DNA of 64,000 bases, taken from Fructilactobacillus sanfranciscensis DSM 20451 (lineage in GTDB: Bacteria > Bacillota > Bacilli > Lactobacillales > Lactobacillaceae). The notes under the pieces are model-generated. The model had not been told where the DNA came from, did not search any database, and saw only the letters and a program-made list of their open reading frames with translations. Below, piece after piece: positions 52,688 to 62,136 of this stretch. The stretch lies in contig NZ_AYYM01000004.1 in NCBI RefSeq assembly GCF_001436035.1, positions 1 to 64,000 of the forward strand. The letters are read 5' to 3'. The translations under genes were made by a program, and so were the position numbers. Within the stretch, counting starts at the first letter, position 1. Every line of letters begins with the position of its first letter.

Positions 52688-54583
52688 ATGGTAGAAACTT
52701 TACGAGCAGATAAATTAACAAAAACATATGGTGAAAAGGTTCTATTTAAGAATCTTGACTTTATTATCAATGAAAACGATCGAATTGGTCTAATTGGTAC
52801 CAATGGTAGTGGTAAATCATCATTACTGAATGCCATTGCAGGAACTGATCATGATTTTACTGGCAATATTATTACGTCTAAAGCTTATCGAATTGGTTAT
52901 TTACAACAACAACCTGATTTACCAGAAGATATGACAGTAATGGAATCAGTTTTTGCTGGGAAACAAAAAGTTTTTAAAATTATTAGACATTATGAAGATG
53001 CCTTGAATGATTATTCCAATCATCCTGATAATCAAGAATTTGAACGGCGTTATTTAGCTGCTGAGGCTAAAATGAACGAAGGTGATGCTTGGAATACTGA
53101 AAGTCGAGTTAAGACAATTTTAACTCAGCTAAAGATTACTAATATGGATCAGAAAATTGGTACAATGTCTGGTGGGCAACAAAAACGAGTTGGCTTAGCA
53201 CAAGTACTAATTCAATCTCCTAATTTACTTTTACTTGATGAACCAACCAATCACTTAGATTTTGACTCAATTGATTGGTTGGAACAATATTTATCTAGCT
53301 ACAAGGGTTCATTGATTGTTGTAACTCATGATCGTTATTTCTTAGATCAGGTTTCAAATCATATTTGGGAATTGTCGTTTGGGAGCTTGTATGAATATCC
53401 TGGTAATTATCAAACATATGTTGCCAAAAAGGCAGAATTAGTCGATGAACAGTTGGCTACCAGTCATAAAGAACAACAATTGTATAAACAAGAGCTCAAA
53501 TGGATGAAAACTGGGGCAAAAGCTCGTTCGACTAAGCAAAATGCTAGAATTGAGAGATTTAACCAACTTGAAGACAAAGTCAAAGAAGGAACACCACTTG
53601 ATGGTGAACTTGATATTGCAATGGGACAACAACGACTTGGTAAAAAAGTAATTGAAATTAATCATGCAAGCCTTGAAATTGCAAATAAACCAGTCCTTCG
53701 AGATTTTAGTATGTTAATTCAAAATGGACAGCGAATTGGAATTAGTGGTGAAAATGGTGCCGGTAAATCATCATTACTGAATGCTATTGCCGGCATACTA
53801 CCAATTCAATCGGGATCGATTGAAATTGGGGAAACTGTAAAAATGGCCTATTACACACAACAAATGGAGACCATTCCAGAAGATAAACGAGTCATTAGCT
53901 ATTTAACTGATATTGGGCAGAATATTGTTGATGCAGATGGCAACAAAATTAGTGTAACCAACTTATTAGAACAATTTTTATTCCCTAAATTTATGCATGG
54001 AACTTTGATTCGGAAACTTTCTGGGGGAGAAAAACGTCGTCTCTATCTTTTAAAATTATTGATGGAACAACCAAATGTTTTGCTTTTGGATGAACCTACC
54101 AATAACCTTGATATTGCTACATTAACTGTTCTAGAAGATTACATTAAGCATTTTAATGGGACAACCATTACTGTGTCACATGATCGTTATTTCCTTAATA
54201 AAGTTGCTGATCGTCTTTTAATTTTTGAAGGAAATACTAAGATTGAACGATATAATGGGATTTTTACAGATTATCTAAGCAGTAAAAAAGAAAAAAAAGT
54301 GCGTAATGAAACAAAGGTAAAATCAGATAATAAAGTTGAAGCAAGATCTAATTCAACGAAAAAGAAAACTAAGCTTACTTATGCTGAAAAAATTGAATTT
54401 GATGGCATTGAAGCAAAAATTGAAAAGAATGAAAATGAAATTAAAAAGGTCACAGAAGAAATGCAAAATAATGGCGAAGATTATAATAAATTAGCTGAAT
54501 TACAACGAAAATTAGATGATTTAAACAAAGAATCAGATGATTTGGTTGCTCGTTGGGAATATTTGAGCGAATTTGCTGAATAA
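52688..54583 (+). CDS. ABC-F family ATPase (Uup-like)
   Basis: This is a 631-residue soluble protein with two ABC domains and no membrane segment. Walker A motifs are G-T-N-G-S-G-K-S-S near 37 and G-E-N-G-A-G-K-S-S near 355. Signatures are M-S-G-G-Q-Q-K-R and L-S-G-G-E-K-R-R. Walker B is L-L-L-D-E-P-T-N in both. A Lys/Glu-rich coiled-coil tail (about 560-631) is the mark of Uup. ABC-F proteins act on ribosomes or nucleic acids. It is not evidently one of the antibiotic-resistance subfamilies. The two Walker A segments share 23 identical bases. Confidence 0.92.
   Translation: MVETLRADKLTKTYGEKVLFKNLDFIINENDRIGLIGTNGSGKSSLLNAIAGTDHDFTGNIITSKAYRIGYLQQQPDLPEDMTVMESVFAGKQKVFKIIRHYEDALNDYSNHPDNQEFERRYLAAEAKMNEGDAWNTESRVKTILTQLKITNMDQKIGTMSGGQQKRVGLAQVLIQSPNLLLLDEPTNHLDFDSIDWLEQYLSSYKGSLIVVTHDRYFLDQVSNHIWELSFGSLYEYPGNYQTYVAKKAELVDEQLATSHKEQQLYKQELKWMKTGAKARSTKQNARIERFNQLEDKVKEGTPLDGELDIAMGQQRLGKKVIEINHASLEIANKPVLRDFSMLIQNGQRIGISGENGAGKSSLLNAIAGILPIQSGSIEIGETVKMAYYTQQMETIPEDKRVISYLTDIGQNIVDADGNKISVTNLLEQFLFPKFMHGTLIRKLSGGEKRRLYLLKLLMEQPNVLLLDEPTNNLDIATLTVLEDYIKHFNGTTITVSHDRYFLNKVADRLLIFEGNTKIERYNGIFTDYLSSKKEKKVRNETKVKSDNKVEARSNSTKKKTKLTYAEKIEFDGIEAKIEKNENEIKKVTEEMQNNGEDYNKLAELQRKLDDLNKESDDLVARWEYLSEFAE
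52811..52833 (+). repeat. 23-bp direct repeat, copy 1 (ABC-F gene)
   Basis: This stretch over the first Walker A (from GGTAAATCATC to ACTGAATGC) is identical to 53762-53784. The copies are 951 bases apart, a multiple of three. Confidence 0.9.
53762..53784 (+). repeat. 23-bp direct repeat, copy 2 (ABC-F gene)
   Basis: This copy covers the second Walker A and is identical to 52811-52833. Flanking codons differ from copy 1 except for a few bases, so identity is local. Confidence 0.9.
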
Positions 54584-54602
54584 TAATTAGGAGAATTTTT
54601 TA

Positions 54603-55553
54603 ATGTTAGAAGATGCATATTTAAATTTAGCAAGGTTTGTATTAGAAAATGGACACAAAAAAGAAGATCGAACGGGAACAGGAACTATTAGTTATTTTGG
54701 ACAACAAATGCGATTTGATTTATCCCAGGGTTTTCCATTATTAACCACTAAAAGCGTACCTTTTCGATTAATAAAAAGTGAGTTGTTGTGGTTTTTAAGA
54801 GGAGACACTAATATTGCTTATTTATTGAAAAATAATAATCATATTTGGGATGAATGGGCTTTTGAACGTTGGGTTAATTCAGATGAATATACTGGACCAG
54901 ATATGACTGATTTTGGGATTAGATCTCAAAAAGATCCCGAATTCAAAAAGCAATATCTTGCACAAAAAAAATTGTTTTGCCAAATGATTCTTGATGACGA
55001 AATATTTGCTAAGAAATTTGGAGATTTAGGCTTAGTCTATGGAAGTCAATGGAGAAAGTGGAAAACCAGTACTGGTGAAACAATCGATCAGATTAAAAAG
55101 GTAATTGAAACAATTAAAACTAATCCAAATTCACGACGAATGATTGTTTCTGCTTGGAATCCAGAAGATGTTGACGATATGGCATTACCACCATGTCATA
55201 CAATGTTTCAGTTTTATGTGAACGACGGTAAATTAAGTTGTCAACTTTACCAACGTAGTGCCGATATCTTTTTAGGGGTTCCTTTTAACATTGCTAGTTA
55301 TGCATTGTTAACTAGTCTTATTGCAAAGGAATGTGGCCTTGAACCTGGTGATTTTGTACATACATTAGGTGATGCACATATCTATTTGAATCACGTTGAT
55401 CAAATTAAGGAGCAACTTTCTAGAACACCTTTTAAAGCACCTAAATTATGGCTTAATCCTGAAAAAGAAAGTATCTTTGACTATGATATGGATGATATTA
55501 AAATTGAAGACTATAAGCATCACAGTGCAATTAAAGGTGCTGTGGCAGTTTAA
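54603..55553 (+). CDS. thyA: thymidylate synthase
   Basis: This enzyme methylates dUMP to dTMP using methylene-tetrahydrofolate. It has 316 residues, the longer Lactobacillus/Bacillus form with an insertion near 80-140. The catalytic Cys lies in A-L-P-P-C-H-T-M-F near 198. [17 protein letters not shown] is present near 218. It forms an operon with dfrA, which regenerates its folate cofactor, 12 bases downstream. Confidence 0.97.
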   Translation: MLEDAYLNLARFVLENGHKKEDRTGTGTISYFGQQMRFDLSQGFPLLTTKSVPFRLIKSELLWFLRGDTNIAYLLKNNNHIWDEWAFERWVNSDEYTGPDMTDFGIRSQKDPEFKKQYLAQKKLFCQMILDDEIFAKKFGDLGLVYGSQWRKWKTSTGETIDQIKKVIETIKTNPNSRRMIVSAWNPEDVDDMALPPCHTMFQFYVNDGKLSCQLYQRSADIFLGVPFNIASYALLTSLIAKECGLEPGDFVHTLGDAHIYLNHVDQIKEQLSRTPFKAPKLWLNPEKESIFDYDMDDIKIEDYKHHSAIKGAVAV

Positions 55554-55565
55554 TAAGGAGTTAAC

Positions 55566-56057
55566 ATGTTAGCATTTATTTGGGCAGAAGCTGCCAACAA
55601 AGTAATCGGTAAGGATGGAAATCTTCCGTGGCATATTGCCGATGACATGGCATTTTTTAAAGAAACAACCCTTAATCATCAAATTATTTGTGGTTATACA
55701 ACTTTTAAAAGTTTTGGTCGGCCATTACCAAAGCGAAAAAATTTAATTTTAACTCATCGAGACCCATCAGAATTTCCAGAAAGTGTTACCGTTTTTAATT
55801 CAAAAGATGACCTTTTGCAATATGCAAATAAATTTCCAAATGAAATGATTTTTGTAGTTGGAGGAAGAGCAATTTATCAAGAACTTTTGCCTTATACTGA
55901 TTATTTGTATCGTACAAAGATTGATAAAAATGTTGACGGTGATACAAAAATGGTTGAGATTAACTATGATAATTTTAAATTAATTAAGAAAATTGATGGG
56001 AAAGATAATCTTGATTATCCTCATCATTTCGAAATCTATCAAAGAAAAAATAAGTAA
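55566..56057 (+). CDS. dfrA: dihydrofolate reductase
   Basis: This enzyme reduces dihydrofolate with NADPH and is the target of trimethoprim. It has 163 residues. It begins M-L-A-F-I-W-A-E-A and shows G-N-L-P-W-H near 20, with the catalytic Asp in I-A-D-D-M just after. V-V-G-G-R-A-I-Y near 98 binds cofactor. The chromosomal thyA-dfrA pair is normal for lactobacilli and there is no sign of an acquired resistance gene. Confidence 0.95.
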   Translation: MLAFIWAEAANKVIGKDGNLPWHIADDMAFFKETTLNHQIICGYTTFKSFGRPLPKRKNLILTHRDPSEFPESVTVFNSKDDLLQYANKFPNEMIFVVGGRAIYQELLPYTDYLYRTKIDKNVDGDTKMVEINYDNFKLIKKIDGKDNLDYPHHFEIYQRKNK

Positions 56058-56069
56058 GAGGTTTTATTA

Positions 56070-56291
56070 ATGAGGAAAAGCTTTTATGAATATTTAATGA
56101 CCGAAAGAAATCCGAATGGTTATGATGAAATCTCACAATTTGCTAATAATGCTTTCTTTGATACTCAATTTCCAAAGCACGAAAATAATTTTGAAATTAT
56201 TTCAAAATATTTGGAAGAGAATGCTGGATATTTACCAAGTATGACAATTTTTGATGAAGCATGGCAAAAATACTTAGCTTATTTAGATTAA
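56070..56291 (+). CDS. YozE-family (UPF0346) protein
   Basis: The 73-residue helical protein has a SAM-like fold. It begins F-Y-E-Y-L-M-T-E-R-N-P and contains F-P-K-H-E-N-N-F-E-I-I-S-K-Y-L, typical of UPF0346/YozE. The function is unknown. It is cotranscribed with dfrA and rbgA (gaps 12 and 10 bases). Confidence 0.9.
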   Translation: MRKSFYEYLMTERNPNGYDEISQFANNAFFDTQFPKHENNFEIISKYLEENAGYLPSMTIFDEAWQKYLAYLD

Positions 56292-56301
56292 GGGAGAAAT
56301 T

Positions 56302-57165
56302 ATGAAAAGTAATATTCAATGGTTTCCGGGTCACATGGCTAAAGCAATCCGCCAATTCGAGGAAAACATTAAATTAGTAGATATTGTGTTTGAATTAGTA
56401 GATGCTCGGATTCCATACACATCAATTAATCCAGAAGTTAAACGAATTAGTCGTGACAAACCCCGCTTAATGATTTTAACTAAAGCTGACTTAGCTGATC
56501 CTGTAATGACAAAAAAATGGATTGAATATTTTAAATCACAAGGAATTAGAGCAATTGCTATTGATTCTAAAGTTAATGGAGTTCGAAAAAAAATTGAAAA
56601 TATTTCTGAAGGTATTTTAAAAGATTACTTAGAATCCCAAAGTAATAAGGGATATGATAGAAAGGCTTTAAAAGCAATTTGCGTTGGTGTTCCTAATGTT
56701 GGTAAATCAACTTTGCTAAATCAATTAGTTAGTAAACGTTCTGCACAGGTTGGTAATAGACCTGGAGTTACAAAAGGGCAACAATGGCTAACTTCTAATG
56801 GAAAATTAGTATTATTAGATACGCCCGGAATTTTGTGGCCTAAATTTCAATCTCAAGAGATTGCAGAAAAGCTTTCATTAACAGGTGCAATTCGAGAAAG
56901 CTCATTTCATAGTGATGATGTAGCATTATTTGCGTTAGACTTTTTCAAACAGAATCATCGAGAAGAGCTAAAGAATCGTTATCATTTAACAGATGCTGAT
57001 TTCGAGTTAAGTAATCCAGATTTGCTCCTTAAAATTACAGCAAATCTAGGAATGCGCGATGATTATGAACGTGCCTCAGATCGGATAATTAATGATGTTA
57101 GAAAAGGTAAATTAGGACGTTATACTTTAGACTTTCCAGATAAAATTTCTGTTGGAGAAGAATAG
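56302..57165 (+). CDS. rbgA: ribosome biogenesis GTPase RbgA (YlqF)
   Basis: This circularly permuted GTPase is needed for late 50S assembly. It has 287 residues. It begins Q-W-F-P-G-H-M-A-K-A. Motif G4 (T-K-A-D-L near 55) precedes G1 (G-V-P-N-V-G-K-S-T near 127) and G3 (D-T-P-G-I near 173), proving the permutation. rnhB follows two bases later, as in Bacillus. Confidence 0.96.
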   Translation: MKSNIQWFPGHMAKAIRQFEENIKLVDIVFELVDARIPYTSINPEVKRISRDKPRLMILTKADLADPVMTKKWIEYFKSQGIRAIAIDSKVNGVRKKIENISEGILKDYLESQSNKGYDRKALKAICVGVPNVGKSTLLNQLVSKRSAQVGNRPGVTKGQQWLTSNGKLVLLDTPGILWPKFQSQEIAEKLSLTGAIRESSFHSDDVALFALDFFKQNHREELKNRYHLTDADFELSNPDLLLKITANLGMRDDYERASDRIINDVRKGKLGRYTLDFPDKISVGEE

Positions 57166-57167
57166 TT

Positions 57168-57932
57168 TTGAATATTAAAGAAATTAAAGAATCTTTTATG
57201 CGAGTTCGAGAAACACAGGACCCGCTTTTTTCGTTATATAAGGATGATAAACGTAAGGGTGTACAAAATATCATTAAACAAACTCAAAGTAGAATTGCAC
57301 GTCAACAAAAAGCAGAAAATGATTTTGAAAAAAGATTTGAAATTGAAACTAATTTCTGGAGTCAAGGGATTAACTTAATTGCTGGAATAGATGAAGTCGG
57401 TCGAGGTCCATTAGCAGGACCTGTGGTTGCAGCAGCAGTTATTTTGCCACATGATTTTAAAATTCTAGAGGTTAATGATTCAAAAAAATTAACTGATCAG
57501 AAACGCCGTGAATTAGTTAAAATAATTAAGGAACAAGCAATTAGTTATGCTTATGCTGTTATTGATAATCATGTAATTGATGAAGTTAATATTTATCAAG
57601 CGACTCGGATTGCAATGAAACAAGCAGTTGAATCATTAGATGTTAAGCCTCAACAATTATTAATTGATGCAATGGATATAGATCTGGACATTCCACAATT
57701 AAAAATAATTAAAGGTGATGCAAAATCAAACTCAATCGCAGCAGCAAGTATTTTGGCTAAAGTAACGCGTGATGATTTAATGATTAAGTATCATAAGCAA
57801 TACCCAGAATATGATTTTTGTAATAATGATGGTTATGGTACCCCAAAACACTTAGCTGCTTTAGAAACATATGGGGTAACCCCAATTCACCGTAAAACCT
57901 TTGCCCCGGTTAAAGATCTAACTCAAAAATAA
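57168..57932 (+). CDS. rnhB: ribonuclease HII
   Basis: This enzyme removes ribonucleotides from DNA and RNA from hybrids. It has 254 residues. A helical N-terminal domain (about 1-65) precedes the catalytic core I-A-G-I-D-E-V-G-R-G-P-L-A-G-P near 71, N-D-S-K-K-L-T near 105, the Asp in I-D-A-M-D-I-D and K-S-N-S-I-A-A-A-S-I-L-A-K. The start is TTG at 57168 with GGAG ten bases upstream. No ATG occurs before residue 12. Confidence 0.95.
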   Translation: MNIKEIKESFMRVRETQDPLFSLYKDDKRKGVQNIIKQTQSRIARQQKAENDFEKRFEIETNFWSQGINLIAGIDEVGRGPLAGPVVAAAVILPHDFKILEVNDSKKLTDQKRRELVKIIKEQAISYAYAVIDNHVIDEVNIYQATRIAMKQAVESLDVKPQQLLIDAMDIDLDIPQLKIIKGDAKSNSIAAASILAKVTRDDLMIKYHKQYPEYDFCNNDGYGTPKHLAALETYGVTPIHRKTFAPVKDLTQK

Positions 57933-57973
57933 ACTAATTACGTATCTATCTAAAAGTGGAGCGTGCTAGTTAA

Positions 57974-58849
57974 ATGGATAAAAGAACTTTGTTATTAAGA
58001 ATTAAATTGTGTCCGGGGATTGGTTTAAAGGGAGAAAATTTAGCTTATCAGTGGCTGAAAAATGAAAATATTGGTAATTTAGATATTGAAGAAGTTCAAG
58101 CCATGACTATTAATTTACTCAGAGAACATCATTTAAATTATCAAAAGTTTGCAGTTTCCTTTCTAAGTCGCGATTTAAATATTATGGTTAATCAGGCTAT
58201 GAGAAAAAAATGGATTACAATTTTTGATGACATCTATCCAGAACAATTAAAAGAGATGTATTTGCCACCGGTGATATTATTCTATGCTGGTAATTTAAAA
58301 TTATTAAACGAAAAAAATTTATTAGGTGTGGTAGGTTCTCGAAAATGTTCTAAGTACGCAGTTCAGGCTATGAAAAAAATTTTTAGTCAGAATGTAATTA
58401 GTCATTATGTAATTGTTTCTGGTTTGGCTGAAGGAGTGGATACGCTTGGACATCAGATTGCTTTAGCTAATAGGGGAAAAACAATTGCAGTTTTGGGAAC
58501 GGGATTAGATTGTTTTTATCCTCGAAGTAATCAAGGACTTCAAATTGAACTAACAAAAAATAATTTAGTTTTGAGCGAATATGATTCTGGAATTGGTCCG
58601 CGCAAACATCATTTTGTTGAACGAAATCGTATTATTGCTGGACTTTCACAAAAATTATTAGTTGTCGAAGCAAGACTTAAATCTGGTTCGTTGATTACAG
58701 CAAGTTTAGCTTTACAAAATAATCGTGATATCCTTGCAGTACCTGGTAATGTTAATAGCAGTTATTCGGCAGGTTCCAACGAATTAATTGCCGCAGGTTG
58801 TCAACCTTGTCTCGATGAAAGAGACGTCTTAGGACGCATTGTCATTTGA
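57974..58849 (+). CDS. dprA: DNA-processing protein DprA (Smf)
   Basis: This protein protects incoming single-stranded DNA and loads RecA during natural transformation. It has 291 residues. A short N-terminal SAM-like part precedes the Rossmann domain with V-G-S-R-K-C-S near 118, V-S-G-L-A-E-G-V-D near 152, L-G-T-G-L-D-C-F-Y-P near 178, E-R-N-R-I-I-A-G-L-S near 225 and K-S-G-S-L-I-T-A near 244. The C-terminal winged helix found in some homologues is absent. No other competence gene is present here. Confidence 0.94.
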   Translation: MDKRTLLLRIKLCPGIGLKGENLAYQWLKNENIGNLDIEEVQAMTINLLREHHLNYQKFAVSFLSRDLNIMVNQAMRKKWITIFDDIYPEQLKEMYLPPVILFYAGNLKLLNEKNLLGVVGSRKCSKYAVQAMKKIFSQNVISHYVIVSGLAEGVDTLGHQIALANRGKTIAVLGTGLDCFYPRSNQGLQIELTKNNLVLSEYDSGIGPRKHHFVERNRIIAGLSQKLLVVEARLKSGSLITASLALQNNRDILAVPGNVNSSYSAGSNELIAAGCQPCLDERDVLGRIVI

Positions 58850-58874
58850 CACTATAAAAAAACTGCAATATGAT
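58846..58874 (+). promoter_or_regulatory. topA promoter
   Basis: TTGACA at 58846-58851 and TATGAT at 58869-58874 with a 17-base spacer. The -35 hexamer contains the dprA stop codon. Confidence 0.8.
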
Positions 58875-58937
58875 GATTTAGAAATTCAAATAAAAAATAA
58901 CTATATATGTAGAAAAAATAAATGAGGGATAGATTTA

Positions 58938-61061
58938 ATGGCCACTAGTATGACTAGTAAAAAGAAAACAACAGCAAAAAGTAAAAAAAAGCGTACTACG
59001 AATAAAAAATTAGTCATTGTGGAATCACCTGCTAAAGCAAAGACCATTAGTAAATACTTAGGAAGAACCTATACGGTTGTCGCAAGTAAAGGACATATCC
59101 GTGATTTACCTAAAAGTCGAATGGGAATTGACATTCCGGATGATTTTAAACCTGATTATATTTCAATTCGTGGTAAAGGTGACACAATTAAAATGTTAAA
59201 GGCAGAGGCAAAAAAAGCTAAAGAAGTTTTTCTTGCTTCCGATCCTGATCGTGAAGGGGAAGCAATTGCTTGGCACGTTTCTCATGTATTAAATTTAGAT
59301 GTTAATGATAAAAATCGAGTAACCTTTAACGAAATAACTAAAGAAACAGTTAAAGATGCCTTTAAGCATCCGCGTACGATTGATATGAACTTAGTTGATG
59401 CTCAACAAGCTCGAAGGATTATTGATCGTTTGGTGGGATATTCAATTTCCCCAATTCTTTGGAAAAAAGTAAAAAAAGGGCTTAGTGCTGGACGAGTTCA
59501 ATCCGTTGCACTATGGATTATTATTAAACGAGAACGTGAAATTCAAGCTTTTAATCCAGAAGAATATTGGACCATTGATTCCGTTTTTAAAAAGGGACGT
59601 TCAAAGTTTAAAGCATCTTTTTATGGTGTGGATGGTAAGAAATTTCCTTTAGGCAATAATGATGATGTTCAAAATGTTCTAAAGAAGCTTGATGCTAAAG
59701 CTGATTTTGAAATTACGGATGTTAAAAAACGAGAAAAGAAAAGACAACCGCCTCGTCCGTTTACCACTAGTACCTTACAACAAGATGCAAATAAAAAGTT
59801 GCATTTTAAAACTGGTCGGACCATGATGGCTGCTCAACAATTGTATGAAGGAATTAACATTGGTAAAGAAGGTAGTCAAGGATTGATTACCTATATGCGT
59901 ACTGATTCAACTAGAATTTCTGCAGGAGCTAAGCTCGAAGCAGCCCAATTCATTCATGATGAATATGGTCCAGAGTATGCCTTGAATCATCCGCGGAAAT
60001 TGAAACTTCCTGAAGGTGCTCAAGATGCCCATGAAGCTGTTCGACCTACTTCAGTTATGCGAACCCCTAAGCAGATTGAAAAATACTTAACTAAAGATCA
60101 ATTCAAATTATATAATTTAATTTGGTCAAGATTTGTGGCTAGTCAAATGACACCCGCAATTGTTGATACAGAAACTGTTAAAGTAGTTCAAAATGGGGTC
60201 GAATATCGTGCTAACGGTTCAAAACTTAATTTTGAAGGATATTTAAAAGCTTATTCAGCAGGAAAAGAGAAAGATAATATTCTTCCCGATCTTGAAATTG
60301 GTGATCACGTCACTTTAGATAATAATGTTCCTAATCAACACTTTACTCAGCCACCAGCTCGATATACAGAAGCAAACTTAATTAAGGCTCTCGAAGAAAA
60401 CGGAGTTGGTCGACCATCGACTTATGCTCCTACTTTGATGACGATTCAAAAACGTTATTACGTTAAACTTGATGCCCGTCGGTTTGTACCAACAGAATTA
60501 GGTGAAATCGTTAATAAATTAATTGAAGAATATTTCCCAGAAATTGTAAATGTTGATTTTACGGCTGCTATTGAAGGGAAACTTGATGATATTGAAGAAG
60601 CAAAACTTAGATGGGTCAAATTAGTAAGTGAGTTCTATCAACCATTTTCTAAAGAAGTTAGTTATGCGGAAAAAGAAATGGAAGATGTTCAAATTAAAGA
60701 ACCGTTGGCCGGATTTAATTGTAATATTTGTGGTTCTCCTATGGTAGAAAAAATGGGTAAATATGGGAAGTTCTTTGCCTGTTCTCGTTTCCCAGATTGT
60801 CGTAATACACAAACAATTGTTAAAGAAATTGGAGTAATTTGTCCTAAGTGTCATGAAGGTCAAGTTATCGAACGGAAAACTAAGAAAAATCGATTATTCT
60901 ATGGTTGTTCGCGTTATCCTGATTGTGATTTTGTGACTTGGGATAAACCAATTGGTCGTGATTGTCCTAAGTGTGGACATTTCTTGGTTAATAAGAAGGT
61001 TCGTGGCGGATGGCAAGTAATTTGTCCTGAAGGCGATTATGAAGAAAATGTAATTAAATAA
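58938..61061 (+). CDS. topA: DNA topoisomerase I
   Basis: This type IA enzyme relaxes negative supercoils. It has 707 residues. A Lys/Thr-rich N-terminus of about 23 residues precedes the TOPRIM domain with V-E-S-P-A-K-A near 29 and D-P-D-R-E-G-E near 105. The catalytic Tyr is in T-Y-M-R-T-D-S-T near 318. Two complete C-terminal zinc ribbons (C-N-I-C...C-x5-C; C-P-K-C...C-x5-C) are followed by a third with C-P-K-C but only one later Cys. GAGGGA precedes the ATG. Confidence 0.96.
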   Translation: MATSMTSKKKTTAKSKKKRTTNKKLVIVESPAKAKTISKYLGRTYTVVASKGHIRDLPKSRMGIDIPDDFKPDYISIRGKGDTIKMLKAEAKKAKEVFLASDPDREGEAIAWHVSHVLNLDVNDKNRVTFNEITKETVKDAFKHPRTIDMNLVDAQQARRIIDRLVGYSISPILWKKVKKGLSAGRVQSVALWIIIKREREIQAFNPEEYWTIDSVFKKGRSKFKASFYGVDGKKFPLGNNDDVQNVLKKLDAKADFEITDVKKREKKRQPPRPFTTSTLQQDANKKLHFKTGRTMMAAQQLYEGINIGKEGSQGLITYMRTDSTRISAGAKLEAAQFIHDEYGPEYALNHPRKLKLPEGAQDAHEAVRPTSVMRTPKQIEKYLTKDQFKLYNLIWSRFVASQMTPAIVDTETVKVVQNGVEYRANGSKLNFEGYLKAYSAGKEKDNILPDLEIGDHVTLDNNVPNQHFTQPPARYTEANLIKALEENGVGRPSTYAPTLMTIQKRYYVKLDARRFVPTELGEIVNKLIEEYFPEIVNVDFTAAIEGKLDDIEEAKLRWVKLVSEFYQPFSKEVSYAEKEMEDVQIKEPLAGFNCNICGSPMVEKMGKYGKFFACSRFPDCRNTQTIVKEIGVICPKCHEGQVIERKTKKNRLFYGCSRYPDCDFVTWDKPIGRDCPKCGHFLVNKKVRGGWQVICPEGDYEENVIK

Positions 61062-61093
61062 AAAGAGACTGTTCTTTTTGAACAGTCTTTTTT
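61062..61093 (+). terminator. topA terminator
   Basis: GACTGTTC (61067-61074) and GAACAGTC (61080-61087) with a 5-base loop, flanked by A and T runs. Confidence 0.88.
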
Positions 61094-61113
61094 AAATAGA
61101 GTAGGTGATTCTA

Positions 61114-62046
61114 ATGAATCAAAGTAATCAAAAATTAATTCAACTATTTATTAAATATATTATTAATGAGCGTCAATACTCAGATAATACAGCCCGAGCA
61201 TATCATGATGATATTTCACAATTTTCTGAATTTTTAGCAGATTCTGGTGTAGATAAAGATTTTAGTTTGATTGATAGTTTTGATGTGGAAGTCTACCTAA
61301 GTCATTTACATGATTTTGGAGATAATAACAATACAATTGCTCGGAAAATGTCTTCTTTACGCTCTTTTTACAATTTTTTGGTTAACAATCAAATTGTGGA
61401 AGATAATCCCTTTGTATATGTAAACATCAAAAAGCATACTAATCACTTACCTCGGTTCTTCTATAATAAAGAATTGGATAAACTTTTTGAAACAGCTAAA
61501 ACAGCTAAAAATCCCTTATTAGCATATCGAAATACTTCTTTATTAGAAGTTTTATATGGCACGGGAATTCGAGTTAGTGAGTGCGCTAATTTAACACTTG
61601 ACGATGTCGATTTATCTAATAATATGATGCTTGTACTTGGTAAAGGGAATAAGGAACGTTACCTGCCTTTTGGTAAATATGCAAATGATGCAATCACTGA
61701 ATACATTCATAAAAGTCGGAATGTATTAATGGATAAATTTAATAAACAGCATCCTTACCTATTTGTTGATCAACATGGTTCACATATTACTAGTCGTGGA
61801 ATAGAATACGTTTTAAACCAAATTATGAAAAAAAGTGGATTAAATACAAGTATTCATCCTCATATGTTACGACATACTTTTGCTACTCAAATGTTAAATA
61901 ATGGGGCTGATTTAAGAACTGTGCAGGAGTTATTAGGTCATGCAAATTTATCAACCACCCAAATTTATACGCATGTTACCAAAGAAAAATTGTTAAAAAA
62001 TTATCAAAACTTTTTTAAACGGCGTGATGATGAGAATCCAGATTAA
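61114..62046 (+). CDS. xerC: tyrosine recombinase XerC
   Basis: This is the partner of XerD for chromosome dimer resolution. It has 310 residues. The N-terminal core-binding domain (E-R-Q-Y-S-D-N-T-A-R-A-Y) precedes the catalytic set: Arg in G-T-G-I-R-V-S-E, Lys in G-K-G-N-K-E-R, H-x-L-R-H in P-H-M-L-R-H-T-F-A-T-Q, His in L-L-G-H-A and Tyr in T-Q-I-Y-T-H. I start at the ATG at 61114 after AGGTGA. An ATG three codons earlier overlaps that site. trmFO upstream and hslVU downstream, normal neighbours, are absent. Confidence 0.94.
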   Translation: MNQSNQKLIQLFIKYIINERQYSDNTARAYHDDISQFSEFLADSGVDKDFSLIDSFDVEVYLSHLHDFGDNNNTIARKMSSLRSFYNFLVNNQIVEDNPFVYVNIKKHTNHLPRFFYNKELDKLFETAKTAKNPLLAYRNTSLLEVLYGTGIRVSECANLTLDDVDLSNNMMLVLGKGNKERYLPFGKYANDAITEYIHKSRNVLMDKFNKQHPYLFVDQHGSHITSRGIEYVLNQIMKKSGLNTSIHPHMLRHTFATQMLNNGADLRTVQELLGHANLSTTQIYTHVTKEKLLKNYQNFFKRRDDENPD

Positions 62047-62136
62047 GATATTTTTAAATTTTATGTTTTTTCTTTGCAAAGCTATTAATCCATGTCAGAA
62101 TAGAGAGACAAAGAATTATTTGCGGGGAGAATGACA

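Noticed and set aside
55566-56057. Acquired trimethoprim-resistance dfr
   Set aside because: It is in the ancestral thyA-dfrA-yozE-rbgA order with matching base composition and no mobile-element remnants.
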